From Legionella genomosp. 1 (GTDB lineage Bacteria > Pseudomonadota > Gammaproteobacteria > Legionellales > Legionellaceae): a stretch of DNA of 5,201 nucleotides. The DNA lies in assembly GCA_945901145.1 (NCBI GenBank), contig CAMDJY010000124.1, positions 1 through 5,201 on the forward strand, given 5' to 3'. A program made the translations under genes and the position numbers. Position 1 is the first letter of the stretch. Each line of letters opens with the position of its first letter. The notes below the pieces were generated by a model, which was not told the origin of the DNA, did not search any database, and saw nothing but the letters and a program-made list of their open reading frames with translations. Positions 1 to 5,201 of this stretch are shown here, piece after piece.

Positions 1-1
1 G

Positions 2-328
2 ATTCTTCGCGGCAAGCAATCGAAAAAAAATTATCAATTTAATTTGCTGTCTCATCTTAAAATTGATATGAAACGTGTCGCAGACATCGTGAAAGAAAGA
101 TGCGAGTTTGAAGATCCCAAAGTCATTCAAGAGCGTTTTGGTCTAAGTATCGGTGGTATTCCACCTTGGGGGCCATTATTAAATCTTGAGACGTATTATG
201 ACTCCAGCATATTAAGTGCCGAGCGTGTGGGGTTTCATGCGGGGCTCGCCACAGAACTGATGACTATGCCGTCGGTTGATTTAGTAGCTTTGGTTGAACC
301 TATCGTGACTGAATTTTCTCAATCTTAG
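2..328 (+). CDS. YbaK/EbsC-family protein (aminoacyl-tRNA deacylase-like), 5' partial
   Basis: The reading frame is open from the left window edge to the TAG at 326-328, so this is the C-terminal 108 residues or so of a longer protein. The TTG at 44 is an internal codon: the codons before it (ILRGKQSKKN...) read as ordinary family sequence. The family is usually about 150-170 residues, so roughly one third is missing. The diagnostic part is GGIPPWG (nt 152-172), followed by an Asp-containing strand (YYDSS) and a FHAG segment, as in the C-terminal half of YbaK/ProX-type editing domains. These cytosolic proteins hydrolyse mischarged aminoacyl-tRNAs, for example Cys-tRNA(Pro) or Ala-tRNA(Pro). 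The conserved lysine of the family should lie upstream, outside the window, so activity cannot be judged. The exact substrate is unknown. No terminator hairpin is visible after the stop. Confidence 0.75.
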   Translation: MLRGKQSKKNYQFNLLSHLKIDMKRVADIVKERCEFEDPKVIQERFGLSIGGIPPWGPLLNLETYYDSSILSAERVGFHAGLATELMTMPSVDLVALVEPIVTEFSQS

Positions 329-371
329 GTCAGGTAAGAAGTTGGTTTATTTTATGATAGATTGCTCTTAA

Positions 372-894
372 CATACCGGTAAATTATTAACCTTGAGTTT
401 ATATTTTAAAGGAAAGCGTGTGTATTACTATGATACGAAAACCCAGGGGCTGGCTATCTGCATTACGTCTACCAAAAAGAAAACCCTTCTTTGTCTATCG
501 CAAAATTGATGGAAGACCAGAGCGCATAAAATTAGAACGATTCTCAGGAATGTCTATTGAGCAAGCGCGTGGAAGAGCTAGTGAAATTAATGCTGCCATT
601 GCCAGAGAAGAAAATCCTGCCCAAGTACGACGCGCAGGCATAGAAGAACTTACCCTTGAAGAACTATTTGAAAGCTTCATAAAACTCCATGCTCAAAAAC
701 ATAAATCATCATGGAAAGCAGATATCAAACAATTTGATCGTCATTTATCTAGCTGGAAGAAAAGAAAGCTCTCATCAATTAGGAAAATTGATATTCATAA
801 ACTACACCAGGACATTGGCAATTCAAATGGCCAATATACAGCAAATAGATTGCTTGCCTTATTAAGCAGTGTATTTAACCAAGCATATTGCTGA
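372..894 (+). pseudogene. Tyrosine recombinase (phage/island integrase) remnant, frameshifted and lacking the catalytic domain
   Basis: Two frames must be joined to read this gene. From 372 to 485 one frame gives KGKRVYYYDTKTQGLAICI, typical of the N-terminal arm-binding (DUF4102-like) domain of island integrases. From 487 another frame continues FFVYRKIDGRPERIKL, then SIEQARGRASEINAAIAREENPA and a helical core-binding domain ending near LLALLSSVFNQA, with TGA at 892-894. The join needs one base fewer in the CCC at 484-486. A GTG at 418 opens the second frame, but its first 22 residues or so (CITMIRKPRGW...) look like out-of-frame translation, not family sequence. Intact relatives are about 390-420 residues and carry the catalytic R...HxxR...Y residues in the last 200; none of that is present here or in the next 80 nt. 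The original start is also unclear, because a TAA at 369-371 precedes the frame. The remnant cannot be an active recombinase. A residual DNA-binding product from GTG 418 cannot be excluded. Confidence 0.8.
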
Positions 895-920
895 GGACTT
901 TGAAGTTGGCAAATAGATTG
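841..920 (+). repeat. 12-bp direct repeat (841-852 and 909-920) flanking the integrase breakpoint
   Basis: GCAAATAGATTG occurs at 841-852, inside the integrase remnant where it encodes part of TANRLL, and again at 909-920, just after its premature stop. The copies are 68 bp apart and bracket the point where recognisable integrase sequence ends. This could be a scar of deletion or duplication, or chance in AT-rich DNA. The repeat itself is seen directly; any role is inference. Confidence 0.35.
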
Positions 921-946
921 AATATTGTAGCTTTTTAGGCTATGAT
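918..946 (+). promoter_or_regulatory. Putative sigma70 promoter of the wHTH-MNT/HEPN pair
   Basis: TTGAAT (918-923, four of six bases matching TTGACA) is followed after exactly 17 bp by TATGAT (941-946, five of six matching TATAAT). Transcription would begin near 953, leaving a short leader before the ATG at 976. This is the best match in the gap between the integrase remnant and the next gene. A weaker overlapping pair, TTGAAG (900-905) and TATTGT (923-928), also has 17-bp spacing. An operator for the encoded winged-helix protein would be expected here, and no clear palindrome was recognised. Confidence 0.5.
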
Positions 947-975
947 TGAAGCTTAATTGGCTTCGTTTGAAAATT

Positions 976-1554
976 ATGTTAGAAACTTCAATATTGTTTT
1001 CTGAGTATAGGCGTCGGGTGCTTGGGCTTTTATTGCTTCATCCAGATGAGCGTTATCATGTCCGAGAGATCGCGCGGTTAACAAATACTACTGCAGGCAC
1101 ACTTCATCGAGAACTATCCAAGCTTGCAAAATCTAACGTACTTTTACGCGAGCTCAGTGGTAATCAGGTTTACTACCAAGCCAATCGCAATTTCTTCATT
1201 TACACCGAGCTTGCCAGCATTTTGAAAAAAACATCTGGCTTGGTAGATGTTTTGTTTGATTCTTTAGCATCATTAGCTGAGAAAATTGAAGTGGCTTTTG
1301 TTTTTGGTTCGGTGGCAAAAGGAACTGAAAACTTGGGATCTGATATTGATGTGCTTGTTATTGGTGACATTGATTTTACAGAAATAGTAACTGCTCTTTA
1401 TTCTGCTCAATCCAGTTTAGGACGAGAAATTAATCCTAAAGTATATTCCAGAGAACAATGGAAGACATGTTTACAAAAACAAGACCTTTTCACTCAGGAG
1501 GTTTTAAATAATCCTAAATTATTTATTATGGGGACTGAATGTGACTTTAGATAA
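976..1554 (+). CDS. Winged-helix / minimal nucleotidyltransferase (MNT) fusion protein, probable antitoxin and autoregulator
   Basis: The product is 192 residues from ATG 976. An in-frame TTG at 946 would extend it by ten residues but overlaps the likely -10 box, so the ATG is preferred; no strong ribosome binding site is visible. Residues ~5-75 form an ArsR/MarR-like winged helix: YHVREIARLTNTTAGTLHRE is the helix-turn-helix and NQVYYQANR fits the wing. Residues ~100-160 form a small polymerase-beta-type nucleotidyltransferase, with FGSVAKG at 110-116 and SDIDVLV at 122-128. G111-S112 with D123 and D125 form the nucleotide/metal site, and E151 in GREINPKVYS is a plausible third acidic residue. 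In MNT/HEPN toxin-antitoxin modules such an enzyme transfers AMP to the HEPN partner and silences it. The next gene overlaps by 14 nt and encodes a HEPN-like protein, supporting that role. The fused DNA-binding domain suggests it represses its own promoter (inference). Acting as a stand-alone regulator is the alternative. Confidence 0.8.
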   Translation: MLETSILFSEYRRRVLGLLLLHPDERYHVREIARLTNTTAGTLHRELSKLAKSNVLLRELSGNQVYYQANRNFFIYTELASILKKTSGLVDVLFDSLASLAEKIEVAFVFGSVAKGTENLGSDIDVLVIGDIDFTEIVTALYSAQSSLGREINPKVYSREQWKTCLQKQDLFTQEVLNNPKLFIMGTECDFR

Positions 1555-1903
1555 CTTAATTGGCATCAGCCTAGAAAAAATAACACCTAATCAGGATGCA
1601 ATAAATCGGCTTTTACATGCTGCTGAACGCAATATTGTGGATTCAAAAATTGACTTGGTCAGCACAGAAAATCGCTTTGATGCTGCCTACAAAGCAATTA
1701 TGCAATTAGCAAATGCAGCACTGCAAGCTCATGGATATCGGACCTTAACTTCTAAGCCAGGCCATCATCAAACTATGATCCAGTTATTGCCTCAAACTTT
1801 AGGTACTGATAAAAAAACCGTAATTATACTGGATGCTATGCGTAAACAACGCAATATTGCGGATTATTCTGGGGATATTATTCCTGAGGGTACATTAAAA
1901 TAA
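1541..1903 (+). CDS. HEPN-like protein, probable toxin partner of the MNT gene; C-terminus truncated by a frameshift
   Basis: The product is 120 residues from GTG 1541, preceded by a Shine-Dalgarno-like GGGGA at 1530-1534 (6-nt gap) and overlapping the wHTH-MNT gene by 14 nt, which implies translational coupling. It is mostly helical. FDAAYKAIMQLANAALQAHGY (46-66) resembles the first long HEPN helix pair, GHHQ lies at 74-77, and LDAMRKQRNIADYSGD (97-112) is the expected active-site helix with R104-N105 and Y109. HEPN toxins are usually RNases using an Arg-x4-6-His motif. Here no His follows the Arg; this subfamily-style RNxxDY ends in Tyr instead, so RNase activity is uncertain. The stop at 1901-1903 cuts the last helix: 26 more residues of good HEPN-like sequence follow in the -1 frame to 1980, giving a restored length of about 146. 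It may therefore be a recent mutation, a sequence error or a recoding site. Family assignment is fairly sure, the exact subfamily is not. Confidence 0.7.
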   Translation: MTLDNLIGISLEKITPNQDAINRLLHAAERNIVDSKIDLVSTENRFDAAYKAIMQLANAALQAHGYRTLTSKPGHHQTMIQLLPQTLGTDKKTVIILDAMRKQRNIADYSGDIIPEGTLK

Positions 1904-1980
1904 CCTGTATTGCTAACGCAGAAGCATTGTTAAAAGATTTTAAAGAATGGCTGAGAATTAATGTTGGAAAGCAACTTTGA
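1897..1980 (+). other. Out-of-frame C-terminal tail of the HEPN gene after an A-AAA-TAA frameshift site
   Basis: The zero frame reads TTA AAA TAA at 1895-1903. Reading from 1900 in the -1 frame gives ITCIANAEALLKDFKEWLRI and then NVGKQL, stopping at TGA 1978-1980. This is an amphipathic helix of the kind that closes HEPN proteins of this type. One extra A in the four-A run would restore a single 146-residue frame. A-AAA also permits a lysyl-tRNA to slip back one base just before the stop codon, so low-level -1 frameshifting is mechanically possible. No downstream stimulatory stem-loop was recognised. A one-base deletion or an assembly error is the simpler explanation. Confidence 0.65.
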
Positions 1981-2028
1981 TGTGAAGCAACAACTCAAAG
2001 ATATAAATGGAGTCAGTCTGGATTGATT
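1981..2028. other. Convergent intergenic gap, no terminator recognised
   Basis: Only 48 bp separate the end of the HEPN tail (plus strand) from the stop of the efflux lipoprotein gene (minus strand). I found no GC-rich hairpin followed by a T-run on either strand. The small GTTG...CAAC stem at 1963-1975 is too weak to call. Transcripts from both sides may overlap. Confidence 0.4.
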
Positions 2029-3498
2029 TCATTGCAGCTGATCTGACCACCAACTGCCACCGAGTGCTTGATATAAGGCAACGGTATCTGACAATCGACT
2101 GGCTTGGCTTTGAATCAAGTTCATTTGTGCTTGTCGATACCGTTGTTGATAGGTGGATAGAATAAAAATATTAATATCACCGGCACGCCATTGTTTGCGC
2201 GATATGTTTAGCGTTTTTAACGCAGCTCGTGCCGCTGCATCTGCGGTTTGCAGTTCTAAAGCATCTTGGCGAATTGCGTTCAAGGTGTCAGCGACGTTTT
2301 GAAAGGCATGAATCACGGTAGATCGATATAAGTCAGCTGCTTGATGATAATACGCTTCTGCAGCGCGCTGGTGGTGTAAACGTGTTCCGGCATCATAAAT
2401 AGGTTGGGTTATGATGCCCGCCAGTGACCAAAAAAGAGTGTCACCAGAAAATAACGTATTAAGATTGGCCGTTGTGGTGCCGGCGTTGGTAAATCCAAAA
2501 TTGAAATTAGGTAAGCGATTAGCAACCGCAACACCAATTAGAGCGTTGGCTGATTTCATCTGTTCTTCTGCTGCACGAATATCTGGTCGATGTTCAAGGA
2601 GTGTCGATGGAATCGATAGGGGCAGATCTTTGGGTAATTGCAAAGATGAAAAGCGAAATTCAGGGGTATGTTTGTCGTGTGGTAGACGGCCGGTTAAAGC
2701 ATTTAATAAATTTCTTTGCATGATGAGCTGTTTTTTTAAAATTGGTAGAGTTGCTTTAGCCGCTGCTAATGTTGCTTCTTCTGTCGCAATGTCTGCTTCA
2801 GATGCGTCACCAAATTTGTAGCGACTTTGCGTTAATATTAATATCTTTTCTTCGTTGTGAATAATGTCTTTAGTGGTTTGTATTTGTTCGCGTAGCGCTG
2901 CTTCTTGAATCGCGGCATTGACGACGTTGGCTGCAAGACTGAGATATGTTGCTTGCAGTTGTAGCTGTTGATAATTTGCTTGTGCAATGAGAGACTCTTC
3001 ATGTCTGCGATTGCCACCAAAGACATCAGGGTTATAAGTTAAATAAAGTTGACCTGTGTATAGTGCATAATCATATTGGTTTGAAGCCAGAACACTTGTT
3101 AATATCTTTGCGGTTTGTTGCTTACTGGGTATCCCTGAAAAACCAATAAAAGGAAAATAAATGCCTTGAAATGCAAGAATTTCCTCTTTCGCTGCGCGTA
3201 GCGATGCTTTTGCGGCGCCAATATCAGGATTATGTTGAAAACTAGCTAAGATTAAAGCATTTAATGCTTTGGAATGAAAAATTTTCCACCATTGAGCAGG
3301 TATTTCCTGCTGTGGATTGAAATGTTGTGCTGCACCAAAAGTCGTTTCAGGGGTCCCTTGGGTTGATAAATCTTTTTGGTCAGCAAGAGTTTTGGGCGTA
3401 TTGACTTGGGGTCTGGAATATTGAGGGCCGACCACACAACTGCTGATAAGACCCAACCCCAAAAAACAGAATGCTTTTACATAACCGCGAAGAATCAT
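2029..3498 (-). CDS. RND efflux outer-membrane lipoprotein, NodT/OprM-type (OEP family)
   Basis: A complete gene of 489 residues, the usual length for this family. Residues 1-20 are a lipoprotein signal peptide (K8, then a hydrophobic stretch) ending in a lipobox I18-S19-S20 before C21. The mature start CVVGPQYSRP is the classic opening of NodT-type proteins. Two OEP repeats follow, at about 70-270 and 285-485. Hallmarks are WWKIF (70-74), NPDIGAAKASLRAA (90-103), LTGRLP (268-273), LLEHRPDIRAAE (300-311) and the closing ALYQALGGSWW (474-484). The trimeric product should form the outer-membrane barrel and periplasmic tunnel of a tripartite pump. Its ATG overlaps the TGA of the upstream RND gene in ATGA (3498-3495), with an AGGGA site at 3509-3505 inside the end of that gene, so the two are co-transcribed and probably translationally coupled. 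Given the HME-type pump, heavy-metal export is the likely job, although family members also serve drug pumps. Confidence 0.93.
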   Translation of the reverse strand: MILRGYVKAFCFLGLGLISSCVVGPQYSRPQVNTPKTLADQKDLSTQGTPETTFGAAQHFNPQQEIPAQWWKIFHSKALNALILASFQHNPDIGAAKASLRAAKEEILAFQGIYFPFIGFSGIPSKQQTAKILTSVLASNQYDYALYTGQLYLTYNPDVFGGNRRHEESLIAQANYQQLQLQATYLSLAANVVNAAIQEAALREQIQTTKDIIHNEEKILILTQSRYKFGDASEADIATEEATLAAAKATLPILKKQLIMQRNLLNALTGRLPHDKHTPEFRFSSLQLPKDLPLSIPSTLLEHRPDIRAAEEQMKSANALIGVAVANRLPNFNFGFTNAGTTTANLNTLFSGDTLFWSLAGIITQPIYDAGTRLHHQRAAEAYYHQAADLYRSTVIHAFQNVADTLNAIRQDALELQTADAAARAALKTLNISRKQWRAGDINIFILSTYQQRYRQAQMNLIQSQASRLSDTVALYQALGGSWWSDQLQ

Positions 3499-5201
3499 CG
3501 TGATTCCCTACGTTCAATAGCTTGTTCAATCATAAAATAATAAGTCGGTAAAATGAATAAAGTCAGCAAGGTTGAAATTAAGAGTCCACCAACAACAACT
3601 GTAGCTAAACCGCGCTGTACATCGGTACCAACGCCAGTGGCTAAGGCTGCGGGCAGCATGCCAAACGAGGCGACAGTTGCGGTCATTAACACAGGTCTTA
3701 AGCGTTCAACTGCACCTGCTATGATGGATTCACTCAGTGATTCTGTGCTAGCGCGTAGGCGTTTAATATTGGAAATCATGATAATCCCATTTTGTACAGA
3801 TACCCCGAACAGGGCAATAAAGCCGACGGCAGTTGCAACATTGAGCGTTTGACCTGTTAAATGCAGCGTGATAAGCCCGCCGAGCGTTGCCATGGGCACT
3901 ACGCCTAAAATTAAAAATACATGTCTTAATTTTTGAAATTCGACAAACAATAAAATTGACATAATAATTAGCACAATAAATAAAATGTACGCAAGTCGTT
4001 TTTGCGCGCGTTGCTGGCTTTCAAATTGTCCGGCCCATTCTAAACGAAACTTTTGTTGATCAAATTGCACTGAATCTTGGATCCGCTCTTGCGCTTCCTT
4101 AAGATAGGAACTTAAATCGCGGCCACGATTATCGATGCGTATAGCAATCATGCGTTGACTGCCTTCGTGGGCGATATTGCTTTCTCCTGTGTGATACTCG
4201 ATGGTAGCAAGTTCAGAAAGTAATATATTGGCACCAGATCCGCTTTTAACAAAAAGATTACCAATGGCTTCTGTGCTTTTTTTGTTATCCTTGGGAAAAG
4301 ACGCAGTGACATTGTAAATACGTTTATCGATATACATGATAGTAATAGGGGTGCCACTTAAGCCTGTTTGGATAATATTGCTGATGTCATTCATTTGAAT
4401 GCCATAGCGCGCAATCTTTTTGCGATCGATGTGAATTCTGATTTGTGGTAATGGTGGTTCTTGAAAAATAGAGACTGAAGCGGTGCCACGGATGGTTTTT
4501 AGAATATTAACGATTTGATTGCCAATTCGACGGCACTCTGTTAAATCATCACCATAAACTCGTAATGCTAACGGGCTGTGTGCACCGCCAATGGCATCAT
4601 TGACGTTATCAATGATGGGTTGACTAATGCCAATGGTAAAGCCAGGCATGGTTGAAAATTCCTGATTAAGCTTGGTTATAAAATCTGTTTTTGTTTCTCC
4701 TTTGGGCCATTGTGTATAAGGTTTTAAGCCAACGGGAACTTCGATATGTGACGGTGTCCAGGGATCTGTGCCTTGATCACTGCGCCCAAGTTGAGTCACG
4801 ACGTAAGAGATTTCTGGATGTTTAAGTAATCTTTGCCTGAGTTCGCTTGCCATATCATTGGCTTTTTCTAGGGATAACCCCGTTGGCATATGTACTTGTA
4901 GCCATAACGCGCCTTCATCAAGTTCAGGTAAAAACTCCCGTCCAGCAGTTAATCCAAGTATCATCACCCCCCCTAAGACAATCAAACCAATGGCACAAGC
5001 CAGACTTGGATAGTTAAGAAAATGATTTAAAAGTACCCGGTACTGATTGGTTAACCAACTTAAGGGCCGATTATGAAAAATCTTTTGGGGTTTGCGCAAT
5101 GCGGTGTAAGCCAAGCCTGGAATGATGGTGATGGCACAAATTAATGCACCCATGAGTGCGTAGGAGACAGTGTAGGCCATAGGTTTAAATAATTTACCTT
5201 C
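3495..5201 (-). CDS. Heavy-metal (HME) RND efflux pump, CzcA/CusA-type, C-terminal half; 5' partial at the window edge
   Basis: The frame runs off the right edge: the seven codons before the ATG at 5180 read EGKLFKP, as in the conserved EGK(M/L)FxPMA stretch of CzcA/CusA proteins, so that ATG is internal. The visible 568 residues are just over half of a normal protein of about 1,030-1,050. Counting from M at 5180, there are membrane helices at ~4-26 and ~58-79. GREFLPELDEGALWL (80-94) is diagnostic of the HME class, and a large periplasmic porter/docking region spans ~95-390. Five closing helices lie at ~396-414, 419-441, 446-470, 497-515 and 525-550, with RLRPVLMTATVASFGMLP (493-510). The proton-relay aspartates of helix 4 lie outside the window. 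The stretch QPIIDNVNDAIGGAHSPLAL (187-206) lacks the methionine that CusA uses for copper/silver near this position, favouring a divalent-metal or other substrate (inference). It exports ions from cytoplasm or periplasm using proton influx. Gene order is RND then OMF, with the adaptor presumably upstream. Confidence 0.93.
   Translation of the reverse strand, partial: EGKLFKPMAYTVSYALMGALICAITIIPGLAYTALRKPQKIFHNRPLSWLTNQYRVLLNHFLNYPSLACAIGLIVLGGVMILGLTAGREFLPELDEGALWLQVHMPTGLSLEKANDMASELRQRLLKHPEISYVVTQLGRSDQGTDPWTPSHIEVPVGLKPYTQWPKGETKTDFITKLNQEFSTMPGFTIGISQPIIDNVNDAIGGAHSPLALRVYGDDLTECRRIGNQIVNILKTIRGTASVSIFQEPPLPQIRIHIDRKKIARYGIQMNDISNIIQTGLSGTPITIMYIDKRIYNVTASFPKDNKKSTEAIGNLFVKSGSGANILLSELATIEYHTGESNIAHEGSQRMIAIRIDNRGRDLSSYLKEAQERIQDSVQFDQQKFRLEWAGQFESQQRAQKRLAYILFIVLIIMSILLFVEFQKLRHVFLILGVVPMATLGGLITLHLTGQTLNVATAVGFIALFGVSVQNGIIMISNIKRLRASTESLSESIIAGAVERLRPVLMTATVASFGMLPAALATGVGTDVQRGLATVVVGGLLISTLLTLFILPTYYFMIEQAIERRESR
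3505..3509 (-). promoter_or_regulatory. Ribosome binding site of the outer-membrane lipoprotein gene
   Basis: AGGGA on the minus strand, six nucleotides before the ATG at 3498-3496. It lies inside the last codons of the RND pump gene. Together with the ATGA overlap it fixes the lipoprotein start and suggests translational coupling. Confidence 0.7.

Noticed and set aside
418..483. GTG start at 418 with an AAAGGA ribosome-site-like sequence for an intact 158-residue gene
   Set aside because: The first 22 or so residues do not resemble an integrase, while the overlapping frame does. The apparent ribosome site is explained by codons KGK of the original gene.
948..965. Small hairpin GAAGC...GCTTC before the wHTH-MNT gene
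   Set aside because: The stem is only about five pairs and no T-run follows. It is too weak to call a terminator or an operator.
946..975. TTG 946 as the start of the wHTH-MNT gene
   Set aside because: It falls in the likely -10 box TATGAT (941-946), and the added residues MKLNWLRLKI are not needed for the winged-helix fold.
895..975. Search for remnants of the integrase catalytic domain after 894
   Set aside because: None of the three plus-strand frames shows recognisable R, HxxR or Tyr motif surroundings. One frame reads KHIAEDFEVGK then stop, too short to assign.
1963..1980. GTTG-GAAAG-CAAC-TTT as terminator of the HEPN gene
   Set aside because: It has a four-pair stem and only three T residues, and it lies inside the likely coding tail.
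2411..2821. Plus-strand 136-codon open frame
   Set aside because: It is an antisense shadow of the outer-membrane efflux lipoprotein gene, with no family-like sequence of its own. The same holds for the antisense or alternate frames at 495-680, 2838-3026, 3553-3852 and 4148-4357.
1..3494. 12-bp inverted match GATTCTTCGCGG at 1-12 and its reverse complement at 3483-3494
   Set aside because: Both copies encode ILRG inside unrelated genes. About one 12-mer match of this kind is expected by chance in a window this size, and the similarity does not extend further where it can be seen.

Overview
The window looks like a piece of an AT-rich gammaproteobacterial chromosome. The lipoprotein signal, the NodT-type outer-membrane efflux protein and the heavy-metal RND pump show a Gram-negative cell. 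The base composition and protein style recall Legionella/Coxiella relatives, but that placement is only an impression. No rRNA, tRNA or CRISPR array was seen.

Layout, left to right. (1) Positions 2-328, plus strand: the C-terminal part of a YbaK/EbsC-type protein (aminoacyl-tRNA editing domain family), cut by the window edge. (2) Positions 372-894, plus strand: a decayed tyrosine recombinase. It keeps part of the N-terminal arm-binding domain and the core-binding domain, has a one-base frameshift near 483-487, and lacks the whole catalytic domain. (3) Positions 976-1980, plus strand: a two-gene unit. The first gene encodes a winged-helix protein fused to a minimal nucleotidyltransferase (MNT). 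The second, overlapping it by 14 nt, encodes a HEPN-like helical protein whose last 26 or so residues lie in the -1 frame after an A-AAA-TAA site. This has the architecture of an MNT/HEPN toxin-antitoxin module in which the antitoxin-like enzyme carries its own DNA-binding domain. A good sigma70-like promoter (918-946) sits just upstream. (4) Positions 2029-5201, minus strand: an efflux operon segment, with the C-terminal half of a heavy-metal (HME) RND pump followed by an outer-membrane efflux lipoprotein. The two genes overlap by 4 nt (ATGA). The periplasmic adaptor and the rest of the pump are presumably beyond the right edge.

How the parts relate. The efflux genes should form a tripartite pump crossing both membranes. 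The integrase remnant beside the MNT/HEPN pair suggests that the block from about 370 to 2000 is accessory DNA left by an old integration between a housekeeping-type gene (ybaK-like) and the efflux operon. The most interesting item is the wHTH-MNT/HEPN pair: its fused architecture, the absence of a canonical HEPN histidine, and the homopolymer frameshift in the HEPN gene.
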